From Desulfurococcales archaeon (GTDB lineage: Archaea > Thermoproteota > Thermoprotei_A > Sulfolobales > NBVN01): a stretch of 5,118 bases of DNA. The stretch lies in contig JAMOVB010000165.1 in the NCBI GenBank assembly GCA_027061705.1, positions 1 to 5,118 on the forward strand, written 5' to 3'. Below, one piece after another: positions 5,109 through 5,118 of the stretch. Both the position numbers and the translations under genes were made by a program. The notes under the pieces are model-generated. The model did no database searches and was not told the DNA's origin. It saw only the letters and a list, made by a program, of their open reading frames with translations. Each line of letters opens with the position of its first letter. The stretch's first letter is position 1.

Positions 5109-5118
5109 GAAAATCTAA

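Overview
The window looks like chromosomal DNA of an anaerobic, probably thermophilic archaeon of the Thermoproteota (Crenarchaeota). This rests on an archaeal-type phosphoglycerate mutase, an archaeal Sm-like protein followed directly by ribosomal protein L37e, a PUA protein of the archaeal MCT-1 type, and a short, class III-like hybrid cluster protein. It also rests on TTTAAA-like TATA boxes about 26 bases before gene starts, TTG/GTG start codons preceded by GGTG-type ribosome binding sites, and a tRNA with an encoded CCA end. The species cannot be named from the sequence.

Layout. Positions 2-586 (+) hold the C-terminal part of a metallo-beta-lactamase/beta-CASP nuclease, cut by the left window edge. 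It is followed after 13 bases by apgM (600-1889, +), the glycolytic/gluconeogenic phosphoglycerate mutase. After an 86-base T-rich convergent gap comes hcp (1976-3337, -), the hybrid cluster protein. A 69-base intergenic region separates hcp from a divergent gene (3407-3811, +) for a small helix-turn-helix regulator with a C-terminal Cys/His cluster. About 100 bases with no recognisable gene lead to tRNA-Ala(GGC) (3913-3989, -), whose TATA box overlaps the stop codon of the PUA-domain gene behind it (4019-4531, -). Divergent from that gene is the pair Sm-like protein (4647-4865, +) and ribosomal protein L37e (4890-5075, +). The last 43 bases are non-coding.

How the genes work together. The right third is a translation/RNA-handling neighbourhood (PUA RNA-binding protein, tRNA-Ala, Sm-like protein, L37e), and the nuclease at the left edge is also of an RNA-processing family. 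The most suggestive unit is the hcp/regulator pair. Hcp is known to handle NO or hydroxylamine, the divergent regulator has a CxxH...CxxC cluster that could bind a metal or Fe-S cluster, and a perfect 14-bp palindrome covers the start of hcp. That suggests a locally regulated nitrosative-stress module, but it is inference. Most of the window is otherwise ordinary archaeal housekeeping DNA. I see no CRISPR array, insertion sequence or integration site.
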